From the NCBI RefSeq assembly GCF_963576615.1, contig NC_088711.1, positions 19,562,182-19,626,181 on the forward strand: DNA of 64,000 nt, given 5' to 3'. Positions 1 through 10,746 of the stretch are shown one piece after another; position 1 is the first letter of the stretch; every line of letters begins with the position of its first letter. Both the position numbers and the translations under genes were made by a program. Below the pieces are notes generated by a model, which was given only the letters and a program-made list of their open reading frames with translations, had not been told where the DNA came from and did no database searches. This DNA comes from Watersipora subatra. Lineage: Eukaryota; Bryozoa; Gymnolaemata; Cheilostomatida; Watersiporidae.

Positions 1-1590
1 TAGACCGTCTAACCTGTGACTAGCAGGTCAGAGTGTAATTTCTAGAAAAAACGCCAGAAGTGACAGGCAGGACTTTTGACATAACATACCGCAGCTTTCT
101 GGCAAGTCACTAACCAGCCTAGCTGGAGTTTAGTGAGAATCTAAATGAACCTGTTTAATGCTTGAACAGAATTTTAAATGACTAACACAGGGGTTCTGAT
201 TATTAACATGGGTGTGTTTACTATGAAACTGTGTTTAAAGATAAACTCGCACAAAATTTAGTTTCCTGTTTGTCCCTTTCGTTATGATATCAGCTATTGG
301 GGTCAAGTTGTAGGGTTACATGTCTCTATTTACGTATGTTTTATTGTGTATTTGCTTTGATTGTTACAACGAAACTTCAAATATAACTTCAGATACATTT
401 CTATAGATGTTTTAAATAATTGAAAGGTAGTCCTCGTTGGTTAGAAATTGTCCAACTTTTCCTGCTAAATTATGTATAAACATTCAAGTACCGGATGCTG
501 AAAAAACTGTATATTTATCACTTATAAACAATATGCATGACTACTAATAACACATTTGGAAAAGTCTAGGCATGTCTTTTGCTTCTGACCGTTTTATCTG
601 TGATCAAGTTTTGTCGATTTTAATCTTGAAACATCCTGGCAATCAGACCACCTCAAACACTAAAAACAATCACAAATGATAGAAAAATACCGATACTTTC
701 TGATACAATCTACTAAACCTTTGTGTAAGTTCATCTTTAAAGCTATAAGCCATGAGATCAAAATGTCAGACTATTATTATTGACTTGATTATTGACTAGG
801 ATGAACGGTATCTATAGCTTTTATCACTGAAACTGAGATGTTCGTAAGTGCGTGATCCGAGAACAAACTTCTTTATCCTCTGATAGTCATAAACAGTAGA
901 GCCAGCTGTTAGGATAACTCAAGACGGACAGTCTGAGAATACAACTGCTTCTTTGATAGCGGAGTGAGGTATGAGCAGTCATAGACGCTGATGTGTCAGC
1001 ATCTGACATCATGGGAAGAGGCACTAGGTCCTCACAGTGCTGATCTAATTGGTCAATTTATCTCCTTGTTATGAGAAGGTCAATAAACAAGGTGACATAA
1101 TTTCTGTAGTGCCATCCACATTTGTGCACATGTGCGCTCAAGTGAGAATGCATTAAAGTTGTGCCCTATGACATGCGTACATGCTTTCATGGTTTTCAGT
1201 ACTGCAGAAGCAAATCTAATAGAATTATTGGGTATCTTATTATTATCCAATCTGGAAATAGTAGTTAAACAACTTGTTATACTTTTGCATGTTTGAATAT
1301 AAAGCGCCCAGCCATTGCTATCTGTATTGTCACTTGCTATATTATATACTGAGCCTTTAACGTCAATGTTGGTGTTCATGGTCTCATTTTTGTGCAGTTA
1401 ATACACAAGTATACGTCACTGCCAAGATGGAAATTGTAAAAACCCGTTAGTCAAGCGAGTTTTGAAGATAACACTATGAAGATAACACTTACTGGTTAGA
1501 TTGATGAAAATGCTCTAAACTGCCAGCTGGTCACTATGTTTCCATGACCCCACAATGATCTCACAAGTTCGTGTCATCCGCAAGATGGGA
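1..1590. other. Non-coding flank with dispersed repeat pieces
   Basis: I see no gene here. A roughly 500-bp dispersed repeat occupies about 230-790 and recurs in the same orientation at about 16460-16960; shared words include 'gattttaatcttgaaac' and 'aaaaataccgatactttctg'. Around 1531 there is 'cactatgtttccatg', the same word that forms the terminal inverted repeat of the element at 44760-45452. A 99-codon reverse-strand reading frame at 1080-1379 resembles nothing I know and is probably chance. Confidence 0.5.
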
Positions 1591-3643
1591 GTAGCACAAA
1601 CCCACAAGACAAGCGAGTTTTGTTACTCACAAATTTTTATCGAATGTTTCATCTTGCGAAAGATGGAAATGGTGCTCGTAAATGATGTACAAGAAAATTT
1701 CACACGAGCTATTTCCTTTTTAAACGATTTCACATTATAGCTGTTTCTATGTTGAGTTGATGAGATAGGTGTGCACCGCTGTGACCTCTGGCATAGAAAT
1801 CTTTATCTTTTTAAAAAAGCGCCCGCATTAATCCGCAGTATGGGAATATCCATTGAAAAACTTATCGCATGGTAACTCAGAGTGCGCACAATTCCAAGTC
1901 TACATAATGGAAGTATGATGATTAAAAAGCCAGTCATATCACCTGCGGTGTGTTTGCTTATTTACATACCATGATGGATGCATAAATTGGTCAATCAAGC
2001 GTCCGCAACTGAAGTTTGCCAGTAAAAAAGTATTTACTATGTAACTAGTTCATATGCATATTTGGAAAATCTCCCCATTACTGCCAACTCAGCATGGGAA
2101 AGAGCAGGTGAGAGAAAATAATAACGCAAATCTATGCAAGACAATTTTTCTTTTACTGTACTCATGCAGAATTGATGTGGTTCACCTCTGTGCTGACTGT
2201 TTTAGTTTTGATCACCTTTTGCTGCCTCTCATTCTCACCACTCAAATGAAATAAAATTTTTATACCCCTTTACAGCTTTTCAGTCATGGAGAGGTGGGAG
2301 TCATGTCTTGGATTACTAAAATATTTTGGACACCTGCTTCTCTTTGTCTTATTATCAACATGGCAAAGTATTACCTGGAGGCTGAATGGAGTTCATACAC
2401 ATCTAGTAAATACTAAAAAGGGTAGAAGTTACCAGAGTTCTGCCCAGCTTTTAAAGATCTGGTCTTGGTCACAACCCACAAAGCCTACCATCCTTGGTTT
2501 CCGCCATTTTCTTACGTCGCATGTCCGATTTGTTAATCCCGAATATGCTTTACAGAAGCATATCGTTTTGGCCAGCATCTCTAATGAGTATGCTTTCTTT
2601 TGTGTTCCGCCAGAAGATATTGATGTCTTTGACACGAGAAAAAGACCATTTTTATTTCAAGCTATTTTTTATACTGCTGAATATCTTTTGGTAGTGCCCA
2701 TCAAATCCTTTAACAGGCTCGCAGAGTCCATGCCAGAAAACAGAAAAACAGTTCTTTAGGTTTACCATACCGGCCGTTGCGGATCTACAGCTCTATCTCA
2801 GGCTTTCAATGCCCTACCAAATGCAGTTGCTATGTCCGAGCCATTGTGCTTTGTATCGCTGTTACAATCATTCAGCGACAAGGAGTTGTCTCATATCTAT
2901 GATGCAGAAGTAAAAAAGCAGTATCGCAAGCTTTTCCAAAGTATTGTTCAAATTCTTTTAAAGCCTTCGTTGAAAGATGCCAATATTCTAGTCGTAAAAC
3001 ATCCTGCATTCGATTTCTTATCACATATTGATTTAGTTTCTGAGTTCTTTCCAGAATTTAAAGTTATTTTTATGTATAGAGACGCTAAATCACAAATCTC
3101 CTCACTCTATCGTGCAATTGGTAACACCGATATGACGGTCGCTCTTACTAAAGTTGTTTCCAGAAATGCAGTGCTTTCAAAATTGTTTCCTTTTATAAAG
3201 CCGATTGACCTTGAATATAACAGATGTTACACCTGCAAAGAACATGCGCATTGGTTATATGCCAGGGAAAAGAAACGCCCGATATGCGAGTTAGGCATAT
3301 TCAGTGTCGGTTACAGTGAAACGTGCTACCACTACAGACAAGCTGTACAAAACAAGCTAATGCCCATCATGGCCTTTAAGTATGAGTTATTTAGGAATAA
3401 CCTGCAGCAGCAGCTGGCAGCACTGTTTCGTCACATGGAGCTGAGGTTCACAAAGGAACAATCATCACTGATGCACAAAGCTCTTGAATCGGACAGCCAA
3501 GAGCATTCACATATAAGTAGAGTGCTGGTTGCTAAAAAACAAGTGATGATAACTCCATCTATGATTACTGAGGCTAATGAAAGTTTAGAATATTTTGATT
3601 TACCAAAATGGGGAGAGTCGACAACCCTCCCTAACACAGTAAA
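1590..3643. repeat. Segmental duplication, unit 1 (with sulfotransferase copy 1)
   Basis: This stretch aligns in direct orientation with about 5702-8807. The shared block starts in non-coding DNA: 'gttactcacaaatttttat' is at about 1620 and again at about 5732, and 'aaagatggaaatggtgctcg' also occurs in both. It runs through the putative 5' leader and the whole sulfotransferase reading frame. Coding parts are more similar than flanks, where small indels abound. The duplication is therefore local, tandem and not very recent. Confidence 0.85.
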
Positions 3644-3680
3644 TTTGTTTGTTTGTTTGTTTGTTTATTTTCATCTATAA
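2286..3680 (+). pseudogene. Sulfotransferase-like gene, copy 1, with in-frame stop
   Basis: This encodes a type II membrane, P-loop sulfotransferase of the carbohydrate/Golgi kind, which would transfer sulfate from PAPS. One frame runs from ATG 2286 to 3680 (464 codons) and is broken only by TAG at 2757-2759, where copy 2 has TGG (Trp). The stop falls two codons before the PAPS 5'-phosphosulfate loop (VYHTGRCGST, just downstream), so the first 157 aa lack the catalytic site. A reinitiation product from ATG 2832 would lack the loop too. Residues 9-30 are hydrophobic (signal anchor). The 3'-phosphate motif FMYRDAKSQISS is present. Upstream, 'cccctttacag' looks like a splice acceptor a few bases before the ATG, as in copy 2, suggesting a 5'-UTR intron and a single coding exon. 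The normal stop codon has been removed by a LINE insertion; the frame ends 10 codons later, inside the LINE tail. Probably a pseudogene, unless the stop is polymorphic or read through. Confidence 0.8.
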
Positions 3681-5125
3681 TATAACCACAAAAAATAATA
3701 TGAAGAGTGTTTCTAACAGTATAAAAAGACAAGAGAAATAGAAAAAATAAATAAAAAATGTCACTCCAGGGGAGGTGATGATGAGGTCCCTGTGCGCAAT
3801 AGCAAGGCTAATCAAGGCGCGGAACCTGAAAGTAGAGTCAGCAGAAGTATGTCTAGTTGGTTTAGTCGTCTGGTTGTCTGAGGTAGCGCTTCAGTTCATT
3901 TTTGAAAGAATTAGCATTTACAATTTTACGCAGTGTAACCGGTAGTAGATTCCATAGCAATGACTCTTGATAATCCAAACAACATTGACCAGCTTTTAAT
4001 TTAAACAATGGTATTTTTAGGTTTATGTGTGTTTGACGAGTAGTTAAATGTGTTATCGTCCTGTTATTGTTTGTTTCGTAAAATGTGTTGTGTGCTTTTA
4101 TCAGTACTTTTTATTTGTATAACTTTTTGATAGTTAAAACTCTATTTAGGTTGAATAGCGGATTAGCAGAAAAATCATAAGCTTTCTTGTTAATTATTCT
4201 GAGTAAACGGTTTTGAAAAACTTTAATTTTGTTTAAGTAGCAGTCTGGAGCATTTCCCCATGCCTCAACACAATACGAGAGTTTGGAATTGATGAAGGAA
4301 TTGGACAGAATTAGCAAAACATCCTTAGAGAGGTACTGAGACAATTGAAAAACAACCCAGCATAAGATCTAAAGTCTTTTAACAGTTTGGATATATGATT
4401 GCTCCAATTCAGCTGAGGGTCAATAAGTACTCCCAAAAATTTTATATTGTCAGATTTATTTATTGCATGACCATTAATTAGTAAGGATTGTTCATTAAAG
4501 TGGTACGAGTTCTGTGGGTTTTTTAATAAAATGTAGCAAGTTTTGTTGAAATTAATTGTTAGTTTATTTTGGTTGCACCAACTCTGAAGGCTTTTTAGGT
4601 CTTTATTTACCAAATGCATTTGCTTGTGAAGGTCTTTGGATTCCAAAAAAAGATTAGTATCATCTGCATACAATATTGGTGAAAGTACTTTTAATTGACA
4701 TGCTAAGTCATTAATATATATTAGAAACAAAGTGGAACCCAATACAGATCCTTGAGGAACACCACATTTCATAGATTGTGGTGCTGAAAGGGCAGTATTT
4801 ATTTTTGTCCTTTGACTCCGATCTTTTAAGTAGTTTTCTATCCATTTAATAGCTGTTAATTTGAAACCAATAGACTTCAATTTTAATAACAATATATCAT
4901 GGTCAATGGTATCAAATGCTTTGCTGAAATCTATAAATATACCAAGAACACAATTTCCCTTGTTAAAAGCTTGGAATGTTTTGTTTGTAAAAGAAATAAT
5001 TGCATCTCTTGTTCCAATACCTTTTCTAAAACCAAATTGATTAGAGTATAGAATGTTACTGCGTTGAAGATAGTCCATGATTTGGAAATTTATAAGTTTT
5101 TCTGTTGAAATTAGCCAAAGCATTT
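3641..5125 (-). mobile_element. 5'-truncated LINE, Jockey/CR1/L2 supergroup
   Basis: On the minus strand two overlapping frames (4311-5123 and 4111-4344, offset by a frameshift) give a non-LTR reverse transcriptase. Visible motifs are NQFGFRKG, FIDFSKAFDTIDHDIL, GVPQGSVLGSTLFLIYIND and the catalytic YADDTNLF, followed by the thumb region and a 3' UTR at about 3690-4110. The 3' end is a short (CAAA)n tail, seen as (TTTG)n at about 3644-3664 on the plus strand. The endonuclease and the start of the RT are missing, so this is a dead, 5'-truncated copy. Upstream of about 5120 an in-frame stop and loss of similarity mark the truncation. It lies between the two sulfotransferase copies and replaces the stop codon of the first. 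Confidence 0.85.
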
Positions 5126-5701
5126 TTCAATTCTGCTGTTAACCTGTAATAACACCTCGTATGTTCCTGTCAAGAATCTATTTGTGGCACGTACTATACA
5201 TCTGACCTAACTATTCAATTGAATGGGCAGAAAATAGACTGGTTTGCATTGCTTGATTCGACTATTAATGTTTAGTTAATGCTCTCCGTTTTCACCCAGA
5301 ATCAGACATACTGAAATTACAATCTTTGCTGAACATATTATGTAATTTTTATATTTTAGAAACTGTATTATAGTAATACAAAGTTGTCTAGCAACAGAAT
5401 TTAAAATCAACTGTAATGTTCAATCCCATAATCAGTACATCCTGGAATGTGCAAAACTAGTACATGGTGAAACAGCTGCCAAAAAAACTTCCTCTCAAAT
5501 GACACTGTTTGCTCCAGAATTAGTGGCATCTCTTTTGATATACAAACCCATGTCCCTGAGAAAATCAAAAAAGTCTCGCTGGTTCCCCATTTAGCTTGTT
5601 GAAACAACTGATGCTGCAAGCCTTTCTCCGTCAATTGAATTTGTTTGATATATTGAAAAATGATATTGGTATTCAGAAAAATGGTAAAATGATTAATGGA
5701 A
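5126..5701. other. Spacer between LINE and second duplication unit
   Basis: No gene is seen. Immediately after the LINE the word 'ttcaattctgct' also occurs 12 bases after the stop codon of sulfotransferase copy 2 (about 8822). This may be where copy 1 flanking DNA resumes. Otherwise the sequence is AT-rich and unremarkable. Confidence 0.35.
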
Positions 5702-8700
5702 ACAGCAAAAACCCACAAGTCAAACGAACTGTGTTACTCACAAATTTTTATTGAATGTTTCATCTTGCGAAAGATGGAAATGGTGCTCGTAAATGATGTA
5801 CAAGAAATATCCGCACAAGTTAGTCCATTTTAAGTATTTCCACACTTCAGCCGTTTCTGTTTTGATTTGATGAGATAGGAGTGCGCTGTTATGGCCTCTG
5901 GCGTAGAGTTCCTTTTCTTTATAACAAAGTTCCCGCGTTAATCTGCAACATATGAAATGTTCATTGAAATATTGAAGCTCAGTAACTCAAAGTGCACACA
6001 ATTCCAAACTCGCACAATGAAGACATAGTGATTAGAATGTCAGTCATATCAAGTGAATATTGAAGTAATATTGAAGTAACTACTTAAAAGGCACACAATT
6101 TCAAGTTCGTACAATAGAAACATAATGGTTGGAAAGCCAGTTATATCACCTGTAGTAGGTTTGCTTATTCACACACCGTGATGAATGCATAAATTGGTCA
6201 ATCAAGCATGACTCCTCAACTGAAGTTTGCCAGTAAAAAGTATTCGTTATGTAACTAGTTCATATGGATATTTGGCAAATCTCCCCATTACTGCCAACTC
6301 AGCATTGGAAAGAGCAGGTGAGAGAAAATAATAATGCAAATTTATGCAAGACAATTCTTTCTCCCACTGTACTCACGCAGAGTTGCGGTACTCGTTTATC
6401 TCTTCATAGAGCCATCAGTATAAAAAAGTTAATGACTGGAAAGTTGAGAAAATTGCATTTCACATAATTATGACGACGCTCCTACTCGTCAAAGCTTTAG
6501 AATGATTTGGGTTTTTGTCTGCTGCCAATAAGTGAGGTAGGCATTTGAGAAGATACATTAATCTAATAATTTGAATTAATGAAAAAAGAGTTTTTCTTAA
6601 TATTCATTTGAACCAAAAGAAGGTTGAATCAGTATGAAATAAGACTGGTGGTTATAAGGTGAGTTTCAAATAAACGAAACTGAATCACTTTCTTAACTGT
6701 GTAGTATCACTTTTATAGTCAACATAACAAAAAGAAACATTGCAACTCGTCTGTTTCACTTCACGCTTTTGCTTCCTTCACCTTTACTACTAGCCTGCAT
6801 ATCAGATCATCATTTTATGTTTAGCCTGTCAGGTCCATTTTTAATATTTTCAATTTTTCATAATTATTTTTATTTTTTATTACTTATTTCATTTTTCTCA
6901 TTTCACCTCTTCCTCTCACCATTGCCTTCAACAAGCCCTCTTCTTCTTCCATCTTCATTCTATCTACCCTCATTCTTTTGAGTTATTGTTTTATGTCTAT
7001 TATGAATTTGTGATTCAGCGTTTTATTTGTTTTTCCGTGCTTCCAAATCTAAATTTGAAAAGTCCTAATCAACAATTTTGAAACAACTAGAATTAGAAAT
7101 TTTCTACAAAAAACTGAATAACTTTTTACTACAATATGTGGACACCTTCAAAACGGTTTTTAAGAATGTTTTTAAAACTAATTGTAATTGAAAATCTTTG
7201 TTAGAGTCCATGATTTTGGTGTCTAATAGCTTGATCTCTAACTCAGACAACTCTCAATCCTTGCAAAGCATCTAGCCTGTACTTCTACTGAACTTTGAGA
7301 TATACGTTGAACAGTGACTCGTATTGTTCAAACACTGTTGTTGGCATCACCCATATGCGCTGACTGCTTTAGTTTTGATCAACTTGTGTTGGCCCTCTTT
7401 TTCACTACTTAATTGTAATGAAAATATTATACCCCTTTACAGCTTGTCAGTCATGGAAAGGTGGAAGTCATGTCTTGGATTACTAAAACATTTCGGACAC
7501 CTGCTTCTCTTTGTCTTATTATCAACCTGGCAAAGTATTACCTGGAGGCTGAATGGAGTTCATATACATCTAGTAAATACTAGAAAAGGGAGAAATTACC
7601 AAAGTTCTGCCCAGCTTTTAAAGATCTGGTCTCGGGCACAAACTATAAAGCCTACCATCCTTGGTTTCCGCCATTTTCTTACTTCGCATGTCCGATTTGT
7701 TAATCCCGAATATGCTTTACAAAAGCATATCGTTTTGGCTAACATCTCTAAAGAGTATGTTTTGTTTTGTGTTCCGTCAGAAGATATCGATGTCTTTGAC
7801 ACGAGAAGAAGGCCATTTTTATTTCAAGCTATTTTTATACTGCTGAATATCTTTTAGTAATGCCCATCAAATCCTTTAACAGGCTGGCAGAGTGCATGCC
7901 AGAAAACAGAAAAACAGTTCTTTGGGTTTACCATACCGGGCGTTGCGGGTCTACAGCTTTATCTCAGGCTTTCAATGCCCTTCCGAATGCAGTTGCTATG
8001 TCCGAGCCATTGTGCTTTATATCACTGTTACAATCATTCAGCGACAAGGAGTTGTCTTATATCTATAATCTAGAAGTTAAAAAGCAGTATCGCAAGCTTT
8101 TCCAAAGTATTGTTCGAGTTCTTTTAAAGCCTTCCTTGAAAGATGCCGATATTTTAGTCATTAAACATCCAGCATTCGATTCGCTATCACATATTGATTT
8201 AGTTGCCGAGTTCTTCCCAGAATTTAAAATTATTTTCATGTATAGAGACGCTAAACCACAAATCTCTTCACTCTATCGTGCAATTGGCAACACTGATATG
8301 GCCGTCGCTCTTACTAAAGTTGTTTCCAGAAATGCCGTGCTTTCAAATTTGTTTCCTTTTATAAAGCCGATTGACCTTGAATATGACAGATGTTACATTT
8401 GCGAAGAGCATATAGAGTGGTTATACGCCAGGGAAAAGAAACGCCCGATATGCGAGTTAGGCATATTTAGTGTCGGTTACAGTGAAACGTGCTACCACTA
8501 CAGACAAGCTGTACAAAACAAGCTAATGCCCATCATGGCCTTTAAGTATGAGTTGTTTAGGAATAACCTGCAGCAGCTGGCAGCACTGTTTGATCACATG
8601 GAGCTGAGGTTCACAGAGGAACAATCATCACTGATGCACAAAGCTCTTGAATTGGACAGCCAAGAGCATTCAGATATAAGCAGAGCGTTAGTAGCTAAAA

Positions 8701-8807
8701 AACAGGTGACGATAACTCCATCCATGATTGCTGAAGCGAACGAAAGTTTAGAATATTTTGGTTTACCAAAATGGGGAGAGTCGATAACCCTCCCAAACAC
8801 AGTTAAT
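5702..8807. repeat. Segmental duplication, unit 2 (with sulfotransferase copy 2)
   Basis: Direct partner of about 1590-3643. Unit 2 is longer because of about 950 bp at about 6388-7335 that has no counterpart in unit 1. Unit 1 runs straight from 'catgcagaattgatg' to 'gtgctgactgttttag', whereas unit 2 diverges after 'cacgcagagttgc' and rejoins at 'gcgctgactgctttag'. A short internal duplication of about 100 bp is visible near 5985-6150 ('cacacaattccaa' and 'cacacaatttcaa'). Confidence 0.85.
6388..7335. other. Extra segment in duplication unit 2, origin unknown
   Basis: About 950 bp are present only in the second unit. The segment is AT-rich and holds a pyrimidine-rich stretch at about 6840-6975 but no protein I recognise. 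I see no convincing terminal inverted repeats or target duplication. It could be an insertion in unit 2 or a deletion from unit 1. Confidence 0.5.
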
Positions 8808-8810
8808 TAG
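7453..8810 (+). pseudogene. Sulfotransferase-like gene, copy 2, one-base frameshift
   Basis: Same family as copy 1. The frame from ATG 7453 gives the signal anchor and stem (MERWKSC start, hydrophobic residues 9-30) and stops at 7857. The catalytic part continues one frame over as an open frame at 7860-8810 (316 codons). The shift maps to a T run: five T at 7832-7836 against six at 2665-2670 in copy 1. The downstream frame holds the PAPS 5'-loop YHTGRCGSTAL (about residues 24-34 from ATG 7860), the 3'-phosphate motif FMYRDAKPQISS and the normal stop. ATG 7860 would give a soluble protein with the whole P-loop domain but no membrane anchor. The leader has the same acceptor-like 'cccctttacag' before the start. 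It may be a pseudogene, a slippage-prone gene or a homopolymer assembly error; the catalytic domain shows no other damage. Confidence 0.8.
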
Positions 8811-9920
8811 CACCAGCATAGCTTCAATTCTGCTTCTGTTAGATCAATAGTATAGTTATAACTTTCAATTATTAACTTTTATATGTATTCATCATTTTTA
8901 TTATTATTACTGTCAGTAGGTTTACCAAATTTTCTATTAGAAAATTTGAGTTGCAAGAAAAAAAATTGCTACTGTTGGATTAGTTTTTAGTAAAACCTTT
9001 TTATCGTATTCACGGCTGAGGCATTACTGGTAAACATAGGTACTATTGCTTTTATAAAATAATATAGTTGTTTAAGCGACACGACTGTTTTTTTTATAAA
9101 CACTTTAGATTATTTTTTATTAAACAATCAAAACATTATTTTTATTGTTGCCATTCATCTCTAACCATGCTTAAGTTTTATGTTCAGCAATACAAACACT
9201 TTTAAATGTACACCTGCTGTTTAGCTTAATAAAAAACAATTAAAACACAATTAGAATGCTACCAAAGGCTGACTTTTCTTAAGTAGACTTAAGAAGACTT
9301 TTTATAACTTAACTGTTTGCGAATTCCTACATGAAACACGATTAGTTTTTTTTAATAAGGAGTAAAGTTCTGATTTTGATCTGAGGCTATTTACTTTCAT
9401 CATCTGCGTTTACTAAATTTGAACACTATGATTATGAGTGAAGACTTAACCAGCAACAAAGGTTTTCAAAATTGGGTGTTGCATTAACGCATTTGAATAC
9501 TCATTAGAACGCTTTCATGATAAACCCATAAAGCTTTTCGCTTAGCCCTCTGCTACAAGTAAGCTAGCTCTATACTTGCTATAACAATGAAACCTTACTG
9601 TTGGAGCTAGAGAACACCCGCTTTAGCTGTCAAGCTGTAGTAAGAAGCGAGGGTTGCGACCGCAGTGCTGGTGGTGCCCAAGGAGTAGCTTGGATACTAG
9701 AGGTAAGTACAGAGATCTAATAGATGTCTATAACTGTAGCATCTTCAGATTTCATCATCTTGGAACTGTTCTGGCAGTTGTTTGTTTTGGGCTTAAATGG
9801 TAAACTGATTGAGTGCTTCTTAGCAGTGACAATATACACAGTATAAATACTAGTACACTTCGCAGTCTCATACACTGTGGGAGATCGTAATGAGTGTCAA
9901 GATATACATAGTTAATCAAT
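8811..9920. other. Intergenic, AT-rich
   Basis: No gene is seen between the sulfotransferase pair and the SINE. An AATAAA at about 9227 on the plus strand could serve as a distal poly(A) signal for copy 2, but nothing ties it to that gene. Confidence 0.4.
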
Positions 9921-10160
9921 GGAGTGGCGAGGTGGCTGAGGGGGTAATGGTAGTGCGCTGGCCTTTGATTCTGATGACCCAGGTTTGAACCTAGTGAGAG
10001 GTAGTCCCTTTTCCTAATGCTCTTAGTGTGGATTCAAAAAGAAATATGGATCTTATTATGCCCTGGGTTTAATTCTAGTGGGAGGCAATCCTTTTTTCTT
10101 ATGCTTTTAGTGTGGCTTCAAAAAGACGACGGATTTTATTATAGCAAAGACTGGGTCATT
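9921..10160 (+). repeat. tRNA-derived SINE with tandemly doubled body
   Basis: The head at 9921-9995 reads like a tRNA gene: A-box-like 'tggctgaggggg' and B-box-like 'ggtttgaacct'. The body that follows ('cttttcctaatgctcttag', 'tggattcaaaaag', 'cttattat') is immediately repeated with the B-box region (from about 10064: 'gggtttaattctagtggga', 'cttatgcttttag', 'tggcttcaaaaag', 'ttattatagcaaaga'). A second family member lies at 25698-25865. A short reading frame across it is chance. Confidence 0.75.
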
Positions 10161-10746
10161 CATTGCAATATAATCTCTAAGTTAACTACTTTAAATGCAA
10201 AACATATCTTTTGTGTTCGATATTTTTAATTCGGATAAGGAAATAAAATCATGGAATTAAGCTGACAAGTGGTGAGATACATTTCTGCACCAGTTAATAG
10301 TGTTAAGTATTTTTGGTTTTTATAAACATTTAAAGATATCTGTGTAAATTGTCTGAAGGTAAAGGGATTCTGCTGTGGCAACCTACATACATTGTATCTG
10401 GCACTATTTCAGCTACCGGTTTATTGTAGTGCAGTGTTGATAAAGTAAACTGGTGTCTCCATCTACCTAACATGAAAAGTTTATCGTCGTAGGCCGATTG
10501 ACATTCTTTTTTGCGCCAAATAAATGCATCGATGTCTATAGTATTCGAATTAGCATTATATAGCTCTGTTCTATTCTAGAATTTTATGACAGTTGCTATC
10601 ACACTGTTGTATAGCTCATTCTCGGTGTCTTCAGTCCATACCACTAGCTACTTTATTTAGAGTGAGTTGATATAACAACTCCATGGCAGCGGCACACTGA
10701 CCTGAAATAAGAATGTCTTTTATTTGCTTTTAGCATCAGTTGCAAG
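10161..10746. other. Upstream region of the SDR gene
   Basis: Region upstream of the first coding exon of the dehydrogenase gene; it probably includes promoter and 5' UTR. 'tgcttttagcatcag' just before the ATG could be a splice acceptor. I see no TATA box or other element I would name with confidence. Confidence 0.3.

Noticed and set aside
1080-1379. 99-codon reverse-strand frame
   Set aside because: No recognisable domain, no splice context and no partner elsewhere in the window; it may be chance.
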